64,000 nucleotides of DNA from Antilocapra americana (GCA_007570785.1 ML664174.1:1515023-1579022), one strand, 5' to 3'. Numbered from the stretch's first letter, positions 10,015 through 21,043 are shown. Notes: generated by a model from the letters alone, not told the origin. Made by a program: numbers and translations.

Positions 10015-12631
10015 GGACCGAACATTCCAGGTTCCTATGCAATATTGCTCTTTACAGTATCAGACTTTACTTCCATCACCAGTCACATCCACAACTGGGT
10101 GTTGTTTTTGCTTTGACTCTGTCTCTTCATTCTTTCTGGAGTAATTTCTTCACTGTTCTCCAGTAGCAATTCGGGCACCTACTGACCTAGGGAGTTCATC
10201 TTTCAGTGTCCTATATTTTTGCCTTTTCATACTGTTCATGGGGTTCTCAAGGCAAGAATACTGAAGTGGTTTTCCATTCCCTTCTCCAGTGGACCACATT
10301 TTTGTCAGAACTCTCCACCATGACCCGTCTGTCTTGGATGGCCCTACACGGCATGGCTCATAGTTTCATTGAGTTAGACAAGGCTGTGGTCCATGTGATC
10401 AGATTGGTTACTTTTCTGTGGTTGTGGTTTTCAGTCTGTCTGCCTTCTGATGGAGAAAGATAAGAGGCTTATTGAAGCCTCCTGATGGGAGAGACTAACT
10501 GAGGGAGAAACTGTCTTGTTCTGATGGGCGGGGCCATGCTCAGTAAATCTTTAATCCAATTTTCTGTTGATGGGCAGGGCTGTGTTCCCTCCCTGTTATT
10601 TGAAAGTGACAAATAGATTCAAGGGATTAGATATGATAGAGTGCCTGAAGAATTATGGAGGCATAATACAGGAGGCAGTGATTAAGACCATCCCTAAGAA
10701 AAGAAATGCAAAAAGGCAAAATGATAGTCTGAGGAGGCCTTACAACAGCTGTGGAAAGAAAAGAAGTGAAAGTCAAAGGAGAAAAGGAAAGATATACCTA
10801 TTTGAATTTAGAGTTCCAAAGAATAACATGGAGAGATAAGAAAGCCTTCCTAAGTGATCAATGTGAAGAAATAGAGGAAAACAATAGAATGGGAAAGACT
10901 AGAGATCTCTTCAAGAAAATTAGAGATAGCAAGGGAATATTTCATGCAAAGATGGGCACAATAAAGGACAGAAATGGTATGAACCTAACAGAGGCAAAAG
11001 ATATTAAGAAGATGTCGCAAGAATATACAGAAGAATTATACAAACTATACAAAAAAGATCTTCACTACCCGGATAATCACGATGGTGTGGTCACTCACCT
11101 AGAGCCAGACCCTCTGGAATGCGAAGTCAAGTGGGCCTTAGGAAGCATCACTATGAACAAAGCTAGTGGAGGTGATAGAATTCCAGTTGAACTATTTCAA
11201 ATCCTAAAAGGTGATGCTGTGAAAGTGCTGCACTCAATATGCCAGCAAATTTGGAAAGTTCAGCAATGGCCACAAGACTGGAAAAGGTCAATTTTCATTC
11301 CAATCCCAAAGAAAGGCAATGCCAAAGAATGTTCAAACTACTGCACAATTGCACTCATCTCACACACTAGCAAAGTAATGCTCATAATTCTCCAAGCCAG
11401 GCTTCAACAGTACATGAACCGTGAACTTCCAGATGTTCAAGCTGGTTTTAGAAAAGGCAGAGGAACCAAAGATCAAATTGCCAACATTCGTTGGATCATA
11501 GAAAATGCAAGAGAGTTCCAGAAAAACATCTATTTCTGCTTTATTAACTATGCCAAAGCCTTTGACTATGTGGATCACAACAAACTGTGGAAAACTCTTC
11601 AAGAAATGGGAATACCAGGCCACCTGACCTGCCTCCTGAGAAATCTGTGTGCAGGTCAAGAAGCAACAGTTAGAACTGGACATGGGAGAACAGAATGATT
11701 CCAGATCGGGAAAGGAATATACCAAGGCTGTATATTGTCACCCCGCTTATTTAACTTATATGGAGAATACATCATGAAAAGTGCTGGAGTGGATGAAGCA
11801 CAAGCTGGAATCAAGATTGCTGGGGAAAATATCAATAACCTCAAATATGTAGATGACACCACCCTCATGGTAGAAAGCAAAGAGGAACTACAGAACCTCT
11901 TGATGAATGTGAAAGAGGAGAGTGAAAAAGCTGGCTTAAAATTTAGCCTTCAGAAAACTAAGATCATGGCATCTGGTCCCATCACTTCATGACAAATAGA
12001 TGAGAAAACAGTGGAAACAGTGATAGACTTTATTTTGGGGGGCTCCGAAATCACTGCAGATGGTGATTGCAGCCATGAAATTAAAAGATGCTTGCTCCTT
12101 GGAAGAAAAGTTATGACCAACTTAGACAGCATATTAAAAAACAGAGATATTACTTTGCCAACAAAGGTCCATGTATTCAAAGCTATGGTTTTTCCAGTAG
12201 TCATGTATGGATATGAGAGTTGGACTATAAAGAAAGCTGAGTGCTGAAGAATTGATGCTTTTGAACTGTGGTGTTGGAAAAGATTCTTGAGAGTCCCTTG
12301 GACAGCAGTGAGATCCAACCAGTCCATCCTAAAGGAGATCAGTCCTGAATATTCATTGGAAGGACTGATGCTGAAGCTGAAACTCCAATATTCTGACCAC
12401 CTGATGCAAAGAACTGACTCATTGGAAAAGACCCTGATGCTGGGAAAGATTGAAGACAGGAGGAGAAGGGGATAACAGAGGATGATATGGTTGGATGGCA
12501 TCACCAACTCAATGGACATGAGTTTGAGTAAACTCCAGGAGTTGGTGATGGACAAGGAGGCCTGGCATGCTGCAGTCCATGGGGTCACAAAGAGTCAGAC
12601 ACGACTGAGCAACTGAACTGAACATATGTAC
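9310..12631 (+). mobile_element. Nearly full-length BovB LINE with inverted 5' half
   Basis: ACATATGTAC at 9310-9319 and 12622-12631 is a 10-bp TSD. Between them lie two BovB arms. 9320 to about 10607 is antisense and covers the 5' UTR and AP-type endonuclease; about 10608 to 12621 is sense and covers linker, reverse transcriptase and 3' end. The antisense arm starts exactly at the TSD, its BovB 5' terminus lies at the junction, and about 120 bases of consensus between the arms are absent. This is the layout expected of a twin-primed insertion. BovB is an RTE-clade non-LTR retrotransposon that moved horizontally among vertebrates and supplied the Bov-A SINE unit. This copy is broken by stops and frameshifts and is not functional. 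Confidence 0.93.
10608..12621 (+). pseudogene. BovB reverse transcriptase remnant
   Basis: A 315-codon frame (10751-11698) covers the linker and RT fingers/palm, with PVELFQILK, NYCTIALISH and QAGFRKGRGTKDQIANIRWI motifs. A stop at 11696-11698 and a frame change precede the next frame (11735-11992), which holds the catalytic YVDD motif (consensus YADD). Motif A reads FINYAKAFD rather than FIDYAKAFD: the catalytic aspartate codon is AAC at 11546-11548. Later frames (12011-12247 and 12287-12475) carry the C-terminal part. The enzyme would copy element RNA at the nicked target. This copy is inactive. Confidence 0.92.
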
Positions 12632-12782
12632 CTGCAGTGCATCATCTCTTACTGTAAACAATAGCATGAAGCCCAGCTCACTGCACATCAGCATCATTAG
12701 AACACTTGAAACTTGCTGTTTTTTCCCTAGGGGCCTCCAGCTGCTGTTATCACTTTAATGTCCTCATCTAGGCACAGAAGAA

Positions 12783-13115
12783 TAGCTACCCTATGGCGCA
12801 GTGGATGGGAATTTGCCTGCCATTACAGAGGACATGGGTTGGACCCTTGGTCGAGGAAGATTCTACACGCCCAGGAGCAACTAAGCCCCTGCACCACAAT
12901 TACTGAGCCGACACTCCAGAGTCTGCGAGCCGCAAGTACTGAGCCAACATGCTGCAACTACTGAAGCCCACGTGCCTAGAGTCTGTGCTCTGCAACAAGA
13001 GAGGCCATTGCAATGAGAAACCTACACACTGCAACAAAGAATAGCTGCCGCTCACTGCAGCTAGAGAAAGCCTGTGTGCATCACCAGAGACCCAGCACAG
13101 CCAAAAATAAATAAT
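12783..13115 (+). mobile_element. CHR-2-type tRNA-Glu SINE, full length
   Basis: tRNA-like head, then repeated 'GCAACTACTGAGCC'-type modules, ending in CCAGCACAGCCAAAAATAAATAATAAA. This long form is a typical CHR-2 element. Confidence 0.9.
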
Positions 13116-13600
13116 AAAAGAAAAATGAGCCACCACAGCCTAGGTCCCTGGATAGTATTTTAAAAATTTACTTTTTTCTTCCTGGCTAGTCTCTTTCCCA
13201 TCAAGCAGGGAGCGTTAATGCTTTATTGCCTCAGTGAAGGTGTGTGAAAGAGCAGAAGGCAGTCTTGCTTTATGGTGGAACGTCTTTAGTAAGAAAGTTG
13301 AAGGGAACTGATTGCCTTTAGTCTTGGTTTCCTGGCAGGGCCGCAGGAAAGAGGCAAAGCCCCAGAGAGGAAAGGCACTGGGGACCCTTAGCATTGCACA
13401 CAGGCCCCATGGTCCCAAGTGGGGCAGGGGAGCAAAGGCGTCACCAGATCTGAGGGGTTCCTGGGAACGGTACAACGTCTGCCTCGGTGTTAACCTTCAA
13501 CAGTCACTGACTGGAATCAGGGAAGATTGTGGAAACTTCACCTTATGTGGAACCCAGGAACACTGAGAGCCAGCTGCGCTAGCCACTTTACACAAGACTC
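13116..13600. other. Non-repeat DNA
   Basis: No repeat or coding exon recognised. A moderately GC-rich stretch around 13310-13470 has open frames on both strands without domain-like features. Confidence 0.4.
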
Positions 13601-13677
13601 TTGGGCATCCGTGGATTTTGGTACCTGTCGGGGAGTTCTAGAACAAATCCCCCAGGGATACCGAGGGACGACTGTAT
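13601..13677 (-). mobile_element. Tigger/MER2-type DNA transposon end
   Basis: ATCCGTGGATTTTGGTACC and GGGATACCGAGGGACGACTG match the terminal region and inverted terminal repeat of TcMar-Tigger/MER2 elements. Only one end is present. Strand is nominal, because the ends are symmetric. Confidence 0.65.
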
Positions 13678-13839
13678 TTGGCCTGTCTGTTAGAATGGCA
13701 CTCAGAGGCAGAAACTCCATTGATTTGGAAAACAAAGAAAATGCTGGGCTGCGAGTTGGACTTTGTAGACTGAGAACATGTATTCTCTGTACAGTCATTG
13801 GGAGAATTGTACAGGGTTTTGTACCCCATCAACATAGCT

Positions 13840-14160
13840 CAGCTGGAGCTACGTTTTCCAGAATTTCCTCCCTTTGTATTGTACACATTAGGGTTGGCCA
13901 CGAGAGAAAAATCGCGAGAGATTTGGAAAGCAGACGCAAAGCGGTGACCAAGATGCTCTGGAGGTCGGTCTGGGTCTGGGTGCTGCTGGGCTCTCACTTG
14001 CCACCGCCGACCTCCTTGGCTCACCTCACTACTGAGGGGCCGCAGCTGGGCCCATGGCTCCTCCAGCACCTGCTGCTCCTCCCCAGGGTGCTTCCTAAAT
14101 AAAGGACTTGCACTCAAATCCTCATCTCAGGGGTGGCTTTTGAGAGAAACCAACCTAAAA
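13840..14160 (+). mobile_element. Ancient LTR-like sequence (ERVL/MLT2-like)
   Basis: The order GAGAGATTTGGAAAGCAGA, CTTCCTAAATAAAGGACTTG (AATAAA at 14098-14103), CAAATCCTCATCTCAGG and GAGAAACCAACCTAAAACA resembles the U3-R-U5 end of old mammalian ERVL-type LTRs. Boundaries and family are by recollection and uncertain. Confidence 0.45.
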
Positions 14161-14490
14161 CAGCCCTCATTGGATGGAACAAGGTACTGAACCAGATGAG
14201 GATCAAGGTGAACTTCTGTCCTAAGGTCTTAGAAACCATCTCCATGCCTATGGGGAGGTTCCCACAAGGTCACCGTGGGTGACGCCAGGCAGCTGCAGGT
14301 CTCAGAGCTGGAGCAGGCCTCTGGCTTGCCTGTGGGGAAGTCCAGGAGGTCCATGGGTCCCAGGTCTCCAGGAATTCTACATCCTGTCCAGCATTCCAGT
14401 AGAATGTGTGTTGTTAGTGTAGAGGACCTACTGGTGCAGATAAAGAGAGGCACCTAAGTATGACCCATCTGAGTCATCTGAGTCCCCGTT
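14161..14490. other. Non-repeat DNA
   Basis: Moderately GC-rich, no recognised feature. Confidence 0.4.
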
Positions 14491-14707
14491 TCCTTCCTAA
14501 AGACCTGGTGGCCCAAATGGTAAAGAATCTGCCTGCAGTGTGGCAGACCCAGGTTCTATCCCAGGGTCAGGAAGATCCCCTGCAGAAGGGAATGGCTACC
14601 TACTCCAGGATTCTTGCCTGGAGAATTCCATGGACAAAAGAGCCTGGTCAGCTACAGGCCGGACATGACTGAGCAACTAACACACACACTCTTCCTTCCT
14701 TAAGACC
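14491..14707 (+). mobile_element. Bov-tA SINE, plus orientation, with TSD
   Basis: Bov-tA head and Bov-A unit ending in an (AC)n tail. TCCTTCCTAAAGACC on the left and TCCTTCCTTAAGACC on the right (14 of 15 matching) form the TSD. Confidence 0.93.
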
Positions 14708-14731
14708 TACCTTAGCACCATATTCTGGTCC

Positions 14732-14875
14732 AAAGAAACACAAGGGGCTTCTCTGGCAGCCCAGTGGTTAAGACTCTGGGGCGCAGGTTTGATCCCTGGA
14801 AGGGGAACTAAGGTCCTGCATGTTGTACAGTGCAGTCAAAAAAAAAAGTTTATTAAAACAGAGAAAGAAACACAA
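14732..14875 (+). mobile_element. CHR-type SINE, short, with perfect 12-bp TSD
   Basis: Head GGGGCTTCTCTGGCAGCCC, an A-rich end near 14838 and AAAGAAACACAA repeated at 14732-14743 and 14864-14875. Confidence 0.9.
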
Positions 14876-15325
14876 ATCTGACTCTAGACAGCCCTGAAAG
14901 CAACAAAGACTTTATTAAATATCTCTGAGGTCAGCAAAGCCTTTACTAAACCTCCTCAGAGAGGTCAGTTGAGGAAGGAGTAACATTATGCATATTACGT
15001 GAAAGAAAGCAATTTCTCCTTCCTCAAGGTAGATCTCCAGGGCTCCAGCCTATGGTGAGCCCTCTCCTACCATCTCCCAGCCACTTAGTTTACACTGGCT
15101 GGTGGGGTTTCCAAATCACATAAACCAAGACTTGTCCTCAAGAGGTTGACTAAGAGTATGGATAATGTTGTAGTAGGATGGGAGATGGGGTTGCTGATGA
15201 ATTATATTTTCAAAAGTTTTTGTCCCTGTCACATGAAAATCAATGCTTCAAACTGACCATAAATTCAGGATTCCCCACACCCTCCTCACCAGAAAGTCAG
15301 GCCTCCTCTCAGGGACAATTAGCAT
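14876..15325. other. Non-repeat DNA
   Basis: No repeat, RNA or coding signal identified. Confidence 0.4.
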
Positions 15326-15425
15326 AGACTTATGGTTGACTCACAGTGCTGTATGATGGAACCCAACACAACATTGTAAAATAATTATTCTCCCATTAAA
15401 AATAAAAAATAAATAAATAAAGATG
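15326..15425 (+). mobile_element. Ruminant L1 3' terminus, severely 5' truncated
   Basis: CCCAACACAACATTGTAAAAT followed by an A/T tail ending in (AAAT)n matches the ruminant L1 3' end. About 100 bp survive. Confidence 0.82.
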
Positions 15426-16085
15426 ACCAAAAAAAATAGCACATCTACCTCTCACTTCCTCTGGAAGTCAGTTCCAAGTTCAAATAGGTACCACAGGGGG
15501 GATTGCTAATGACCTCCTAGCCCATTAGTAACATTCTTTAAGGCAGCTTCACCGGCTGAGGCAGGCAACGTGACCCATTGCCCTCTGGCGAGATGTGAGT
15601 GTCTCTCTCCACCCTGGCACAGTCGTGCTCACAGTTCTCAGGTAGCATTTACTACTGTCCAGACAGTAAAATCCAGGCAAGTACAACAGGGCTTCTGAAA
15701 CTGGCCGACCTCTAAGTCCTTTCCTATTTTATTCTCTTTGGCACTGCTGTATGAAGTACAGGCTTATGTGGTTGAGACAGTGCCAAAATTTCATTTTTTC
15801 TGTTCTTGGAGAGGAAGCAGGAGAAAAGAAAACACAAAACAGGGCTCACATTGTTTTTCTCACAGGGGCTCCCTTGCTTCCTGGGCAGCTTGCCTCTGGA
15901 GGGGACAGCAAGGCCACTGGTTGTGGGAACAGAAACTCCGAGTTGCATTAGAAATGGCAGCCACTGCCCATGAAGGCTGAGCAAACTCCCTAAGGTGCCC
16001 AAGCAGTAGGCAGAGGAATTCAGAGGCAGAGAATGCTTGTGCCTCTGTTCCCTCCCACCTGGAAAAACGCAGGCAATGAGTTGTC
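15426..16085. other. Non-repeat DNA
   Basis: No recognised repeat. Overlapping frames on both strands around 15740-16000 show no family features and are treated as chance. Confidence 0.4.
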
Positions 16086-16435
16086 AAGTGGGGAAAGATA
16101 TTTTCAGCTAGCAAAGCCCTGATATCCAAAATATACACACTCCAATCAGTAAGAAAAAGAAAAATAACCCAATAGAAAAAATGGGCAAAAGACTTGAATA
16201 GGCATTTCATAAAATTAAAAAATATATCAAAAAGATGCTCGAGTGAATTAATTACTAAAATAAAGCAACTTCAGACAATAATGAGATATCTTTACACATC
16301 TTACAAAAGAAGCAAGAATAAAACATCTGATAAAATCGAATGATACTGAGGATGCAAAACAATGGAGACTCTTGGCTGGTGAGAGAATAAATCTGTTTAA
16401 TTTGGAAAAGCCCTTTGACAATTGAATATGCATAG
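16086..16435 (+). mobile_element. Old L1M fragment, plus orientation
   Basis: Contains the recognisable L1 ORF2-end wording GATATCCAAAATATACAC, ATGGGCAAAAGACTTGAATA and CAATAATGAGATATC, with many mutations. Confidence 0.8.
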
Positions 16436-16555
16436 ATGCTGAGTACAGAGCCTTCCGCCATCTGTTCCAAACCTGACCACTTCTCTTCCAGGTCTCTGAG
16501 GACCTGTCGGACCTGGTTTAGCTATATGAAGAAATGAGGTCTGCTTTGGGAGGCT

Positions 16556-16612
16556 GATTTTCCTTCCCTCCCTCCCTCCTTTCTTTCCTCCCACCCTTCC
16601 CTTCTTTCAGTT
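16556..16612 (+). repeat. Pyrimidine-rich tract
   Basis: About 55 bases almost entirely C/T, built from CTTCC and CCCTCC words. Confidence 0.85.
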
Positions 16613-16679
16613 TTTCAAAAGAGAGAGATAAAACATGCATGTATAAAATGCATAGAACATACCTGGGCAGTTTAACAAA

Positions 16680-16831
16680 CAGTTGTCCATTGGTATCTGT
16701 AGGGCATTGGTTTCAGGACTCAGCATGGATTCTAAAATCTCAGATGCAAAGTTTCCTGATGTAAGGTGGTGTAGTATAGTCAAGCCCTCCAGATTGTGGT
16801 TCAACATCCATGGATAATGAGGGACTAACTA
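16680..16831 (+). mobile_element. MER2-like mini Tigger element
   Basis: About 150 bp with both terminal inverted repeats still visible: GTTGTCCATTGGTATCTG at the left and GGATAATGAGGGACTAAC at the right. It looks like an internally deleted, non-autonomous TcMar-Tigger copy. Confidence 0.65.
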
Positions 16832-17315
16832 TAATTTCAAAGCAACTCTGTGTAAGCAACAACTAGGTCAAAAAATAGTAACTATTCGCCTCCGAGAAGC
16901 CTGTGTATGTCCCCTGAGTAGTCACAATCCCCTCTCTCCAAATTAGAATTGACTGCTATTATCCTGACATTCTTGATAGCAACGTCTCTTTTATTCTTTG
17001 TAAAGTTACCACCTATCTTTAAACTTTACGTGTATGGATTCCTACTGAATACATTCTTCTGGGTCAACATTCTTTCCCTCAACATTAGGTTCATGAAAGT
17101 GAAGCAAGTCACTGGCCACATTGCTAAAGGCCGCTCCTTTTCATTGCTGTATTGTATTCCCTCATACGAATACAATACAATGCATTTTTCCATTCTGTTC
17201 TTGATGGGTAGTGTTTCCAGTTTGAGGCTACCAGGAACAAAGCTGCCAAGAACATTCTTGCACGTAAATCCTGGTGCACAGGTGCAAGAGCTTTTCTAGG
17301 GTGATGACCTAGTGT
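16832..17315 (-). mobile_element. Old L1M fragment, antisense
   Basis: Reads the reverse of L1M 3' sequence: TTACCACCTATC, TTCATTGCTGTATTGTATTCC, GTTTCCAGTTTGAGGCTA, ACATTCTTGCACG and TTTTCTAGGGTGATGACCTAG in the expected order. Confidence 0.82.
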
Positions 17316-17639
17316 GGCTTCCCTTTAATCCAGCCTTAGTGCATTCACGCTTCTTGCCTGTCTCCTCTTTCAAAACTAGCCCTCAGAAAAGGTCATAAAT
17401 TCACTCATGCTAAGGTAGGAATAGCTGAGAAGTATTACTCTCTGTCCTCTCCCATAGAACTGTGAGCTGACAGCAAATGAATAAATTTCTACTTGTAGAA
17501 TTTCAGGTATCTGGAGGCCAGCAGAGAAATTCATTAGAGTTAGCCCTAGGAAGAAAGTATCACATAATGATAACACTGTGAAGCAAAAAAAAAAAACAAA
17601 AAACAAAAAACAAATAGCCAAGGTGTTATACTGATTTTT

Positions 17640-17790
17640 TTTTAAATCTCACTTCATACTTTCAGTAATCTTGTGAGAGGAAAAAAGAACCATAAAGACT
17701 GTTGTGTTTGAAAAGTCAAAAACCAGGCACAAGAAGTGAAGTCCCTTCTCCAAGGGTCAGTCGGCAGATAATGGCTGAGCTGACTACAGT
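17640..17790 (-). mobile_element. Possible MIR, antisense
   Basis: Diverged match to antisense MIR: AGTAATCTTGTGAGAGG early, and AGTCCCTTCTCCAAGGGTCAG later, in the order expected of the MIR core and 5' side. Confidence 0.35.
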
Positions 17791-17854
17791 GGTCAAAAAG
17801 AAATCCTCAAGGCCAAATGCCCACACTTGAGGGCCAGCTCCATCAGCTAAGTGA

Positions 17855-18020
17855 GTCATCTATTCCAAGCTGGTTTCCTTGACTGTGAATTCAACATGAT
17901 GATAGTACTTACTTTTTGGAGTTTTTGCGAAGCTAAAATGAGGAAACGACTAAATTGCATTTCGCATAGTGTTTGCCACTTAGTAAAGTGCTCAAATAGT
18001 ATTAGATATTGTTCTGCATA
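17855..18020 (+). mobile_element. MIR SINE, plus orientation
   Basis: GATGATAGTACTTAC, GCGAAGCTAAAATGAGG and GTGTTTGCCACTTAGTAAAG follow the 3' half of the MIR consensus. Confidence 0.6.
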
Positions 18021-18554
18021 TTTTTATTATTTGAAGCTGAGCAGGGTTCTTTCTGTGAGAGCAAGTAAGCAAATGATCTGATGCTATTGGGGATCCCAGC
18101 AAGCTTACAGTGTAAAGGGGAGAGAAGAGGAAAAGAAAGTAAAAGTGAAGATGGAATGAGGCAAGAAATGGGCACATCTGCTAGGTGGGAGGAAAGTGCT
18201 GAATTTTCAGGGTGGGGGCTGCTGAAGGCCAGCCAGTGGGGTGAGCAGAAGGCCTGAGGCCAGGGAGGCAGGGGGATGCTATAATAGGCCCAGCTCAGCG
18301 AGAGGTTTGAGTGGGTCTTACTAGGTCAGGACAGAGAGGTCAGATGTAGTCAATACATGAATAGCAGCTGCAGGGAAAGAAGTGGGGCAGAGAGCGGTTA
18401 ACAGATAAGGATGCGCACATCCACAGGGCGGCTGAAAGTCAGTGCTCCTCTGGGAGCTGATGGCCACCCATTTCAAGTACCAGTGAGTCACTCAGCTTTT
18501 CTCTTAGCTTAGAAGCTTGTTCATTCCACTTGCAGGCATAGCCACAGTGGGAAA
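18021..18554. other. Non-repeat DNA
   Basis: G- and A-rich sequence, no recognised feature. Confidence 0.4.
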
Positions 18555-18556
18555 GT

Positions 18557-18610
<54 letters not shown>
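18555..18610 (+). repeat. (TG)n microsatellite
   Basis: About 28 TG units with one GAG interruption near 18561. Length suggests it is likely polymorphic. Confidence 0.97.
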
Positions 18611-18611
<1 letters not shown>

Positions 18612-18930
18612 TGCCTATCTGTCTGTCCCAAGGGGCAACTCTCAGCCAATGAAGAATGAAGGTTAACAGATAAATGTCCTAGCCTCCCATTCTTCAGAGG
18701 GACAATTCTAGGTGGTTTTTACCTGGTTCTTCAAAGAGTCTCTAAGGAGACTGTGCCAATTGTTCAGTGATAACCAGCTCAGTAATGCATCTTTCATTGG
18801 CTTTCCCTTTTTCCTTGTATCACTCTCCCCTGTTTCTCATTGTCTTCCTAAGATATCCTCTCAAATAAACTATTGTCACCAAAGTCTTTGTCTCAGTTCT
18901 GCTTTAGGAGGGACCCAAACAAAGTCACCT
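18611..18930. other. Non-repeat DNA
   Basis: No recognised feature. Confidence 0.4.
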
Positions 18931-19137
18931 GCTTCCCAGGTGGTGCAGTGGGAAAGAATCTGCTTACCAAGGCAGGAGACGCAGGAGATATGGTTAGATC
19001 CTTAAGTCAGGAAGATCCTCTGATGTAGGAAGTGGCAACCTGCTCCAGTATCCTTGCCTAAAAGATTCCATGAACAAAGGAGCCTTGTGGGCTACCATAT
19101 GTGGGGTCACAAAGAGTCACACAACTGAGCAACTGAG
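18931..19137 (+). mobile_element. Bov-tA SINE, plus orientation, diverged
   Basis: Head GCTTCCCAGGTGGTGCAGTG followed by a Bov-A unit ending ACACAACTGAGCAACTGAG. A small internal duplication lies near 18980 (GGAGACGCAGGAGA). Confidence 0.9.
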
Positions 19138-19379
19138 TCACAGGAAAGTCATATTATTACCATCTAACACAAATCGAACAAATGCCTCCCCACACCAAAC
19201 CTTGACTTAAACCCTGTCAAAGAAACATGACCAAAACGGAAATTAGGAATGCTTTTTGCCAAAAGAAAATTTCAAGAATTAGTTGGGTCAAGATCATAGC
19301 AAAAGTTAAATGTGTTCAGACAGACTAACCAAATGTGGATGGAAATATGAATAGAAGGGGGGAAAAAAAAAGTATTAGA

Positions 19380-19721
19380 GGTCTTCCCTGGTGGCTCACT
19401 GGTAAAGAATCCACCTGCTGATGCGAGAGGCACAGATTCAAACCCTGGTCTGGGAGGATCCCACATGCCACGGAGCAACTAAGCCTCTGTGCCACAACTA
19501 CTGAGCCTGTGCTCTAGAGCCTGGGAGCCACAAGTACCGAGCCCCCACACTGCAGCTACTAAACCCTGCACACCCTAGAGCCCGTGCTCCACAACAAGAG
19601 AGGCCACTGAAATGGAAAACCCACGCACCGCAGCTAGAGAGTAGCCCTCATTCACCACGACTAGAGAAATGCCCGAGCAGCAACAAAGGCCCAGCACAGC
19701 CAAAAATAAATAAATAAATTT
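19380..19721 (+). mobile_element. CHR-2-type SINE, full length
   Basis: Head GTCTTCCCTGGTGGCTCAC, multiple 'CACAACTACTGAGCC' modules and the terminal CAGCACAGCCAAAAATAAAT with an (AAAT)n tail. Confidence 0.93.
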
Positions 19722-20224
19722 TAAAAATGCATTAGACAAGAATGTGAGCAATCTGGAAATACACTCCAGAAAACTTCTCACATGGGACCAACCACACGTG
19801 AGGTTGTCCCTTGTAGGGCTGTTTGTGCCACTGGGATTTGAAGGTTCCAGGGGCTCACTACTGGGGGAAAGGATGAGTCGAGCACTTAGGAGCAAGAAAT
19901 TGCATGTACCACAGCCATATGGATAGTCTGTAAAACAGTGGAATATGGCACAATATCGCTTATATAAATATTCCATATGTATACTACATATCTTACAAGG
20001 AAACACACAAATACTGTTATAGCTATTAAACATATCAAAGCAAATGTCTATAGTGGGAAGGGGGAATGGGTTTTGAAAACAGGGAGAAAAGGGAATCTTT
20101 AAAAATATGTCTTATACGAACCAATGATGACTATGTAGAGTATGAATTGAGGAGGCAAGGAGTATGATTAAGTCAGCTCTGCAACTGAGGTTCAAAATGA
20201 AAAAAAAAAAGAATGTATAATATA
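19722..20224. other. Non-repeat DNA, possibly diverged L1
   Basis: AT-rich 19930-20210 may be old L1 3' sequence but I cannot align it confidently. Confidence 0.35.
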
Positions 20225-20288
20225 GGAAGACACTGTATAACTTTAGAATAGCTAAGGCCTCTTAACTAAGACATAAAAGACCCAAGAA

Positions 20289-20497
20289 AGTGAAAGTCTC
20301 TCAGTCGTGACTGACTCTTTTCAACTTCATGGACTGTATAGCCCTCCAGGCGCCTCTGTCCATGGAATTCTCCAGGCAAGAATACTGGAGTGGGTTGCAA
20401 TGTCCTTCTCCAGGGGATCTTCCTGACACAGGGATTGAACCCAGGTCTGCGGCATTGAAGGCAGATTCTTTACCATTTAAGCTTCCTGGGAAGCCCC
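20289..20497 (-). mobile_element. Bov-tA SINE, minus orientation
   Basis: GTGAAAGTCTCTCAGTCGTG opens the antisense Bov-A unit; antisense head ends CTTTACCATTTAAGCTTCC and GGGAAGCCCC. Confidence 0.94.
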
Positions 20498-20511
20498 AAA
20501 AGACACAAACC

Positions 20512-21043
20512 ATAAAGGAAAACCTAGACAGCATATTTAAAAGTAGAGACATTGCTTTGCCAACAAAGGTCCATCTAGTCAAAGCTATGGTTTTTCCAGT
20601 AGTCATATATGGATGTGAGAGTTGGACCATAAAGAAAGCTGAGTGCTGAGGAATTGATGCTTTTGTACTGTGGTGTTGAAGAAGACTCTTGCGAGTCCCT
20701 TCGACAGCAGGGAGATCCAACCAGTCCATCCTAAAGGAAATCAGTCCTGAATATTCATTGGAAGAACTAATGCTGAAGCTGAAACGTCCATATTTTGGCC
20801 ACCTGATGCGAAGAGCTGACTCATTGGAAAAGACTCTGATGCTCAGAAAGACTGAAGGCAGGAGGAGAAGAGGACGACAGAGAATGAGATGGTTGGATGG
20901 CATCACCGATTCACTGGACATGAGTCTGAGTAAATTCCGAGATTTGGTGATGGGCAAGGAGGCCTGGCGTGCTGCAGTCCATGGGGTCGTAAAGAGTCAG
21001 ACACTACTGAGCGACTCAACTGAACTGAACTGATAAAGGAAAA
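20512..21043 (+). mobile_element. BovB 3' end with 11-bp TSD
   Basis: BovB sense sequence from the region encoding LDSIFKSRDIALPTKVHLVKAMVFPVVIYGCESWT to the terminal (CTGAA)n-like repeat. ATAAAGGAAAA at 20512-20522 and 21033-21043 is a perfect TSD. The 5' truncated copy is about 510 bp, with a UGA splitting the remaining frame after KKAEC. Confidence 0.95.

Noticed and set aside
10751..11698. 315-codon frame as a cellular reverse-transcriptase gene
   Set aside because: It is a BovB LINE fragment inside a TSD-bounded insertion, with stops and frameshifts around it.
11950..12588. 212-codon minus-strand frame
   Set aside because: Antisense shadow of the BovB RT C-terminal region; the same pattern recurs at 20301-20957 and 35886-36455.
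13527..14102. 191-codon plus-strand frame
   Set aside because: It runs across a Tigger end and an LTR-like repeat and has no domain-like features.
18555..18610. Tandem repeat array as CRISPR or satellite
   Set aside because: A simple dinucleotide microsatellite in a mammalian genome; no repeat-spacer structure is present anywhere in the window.
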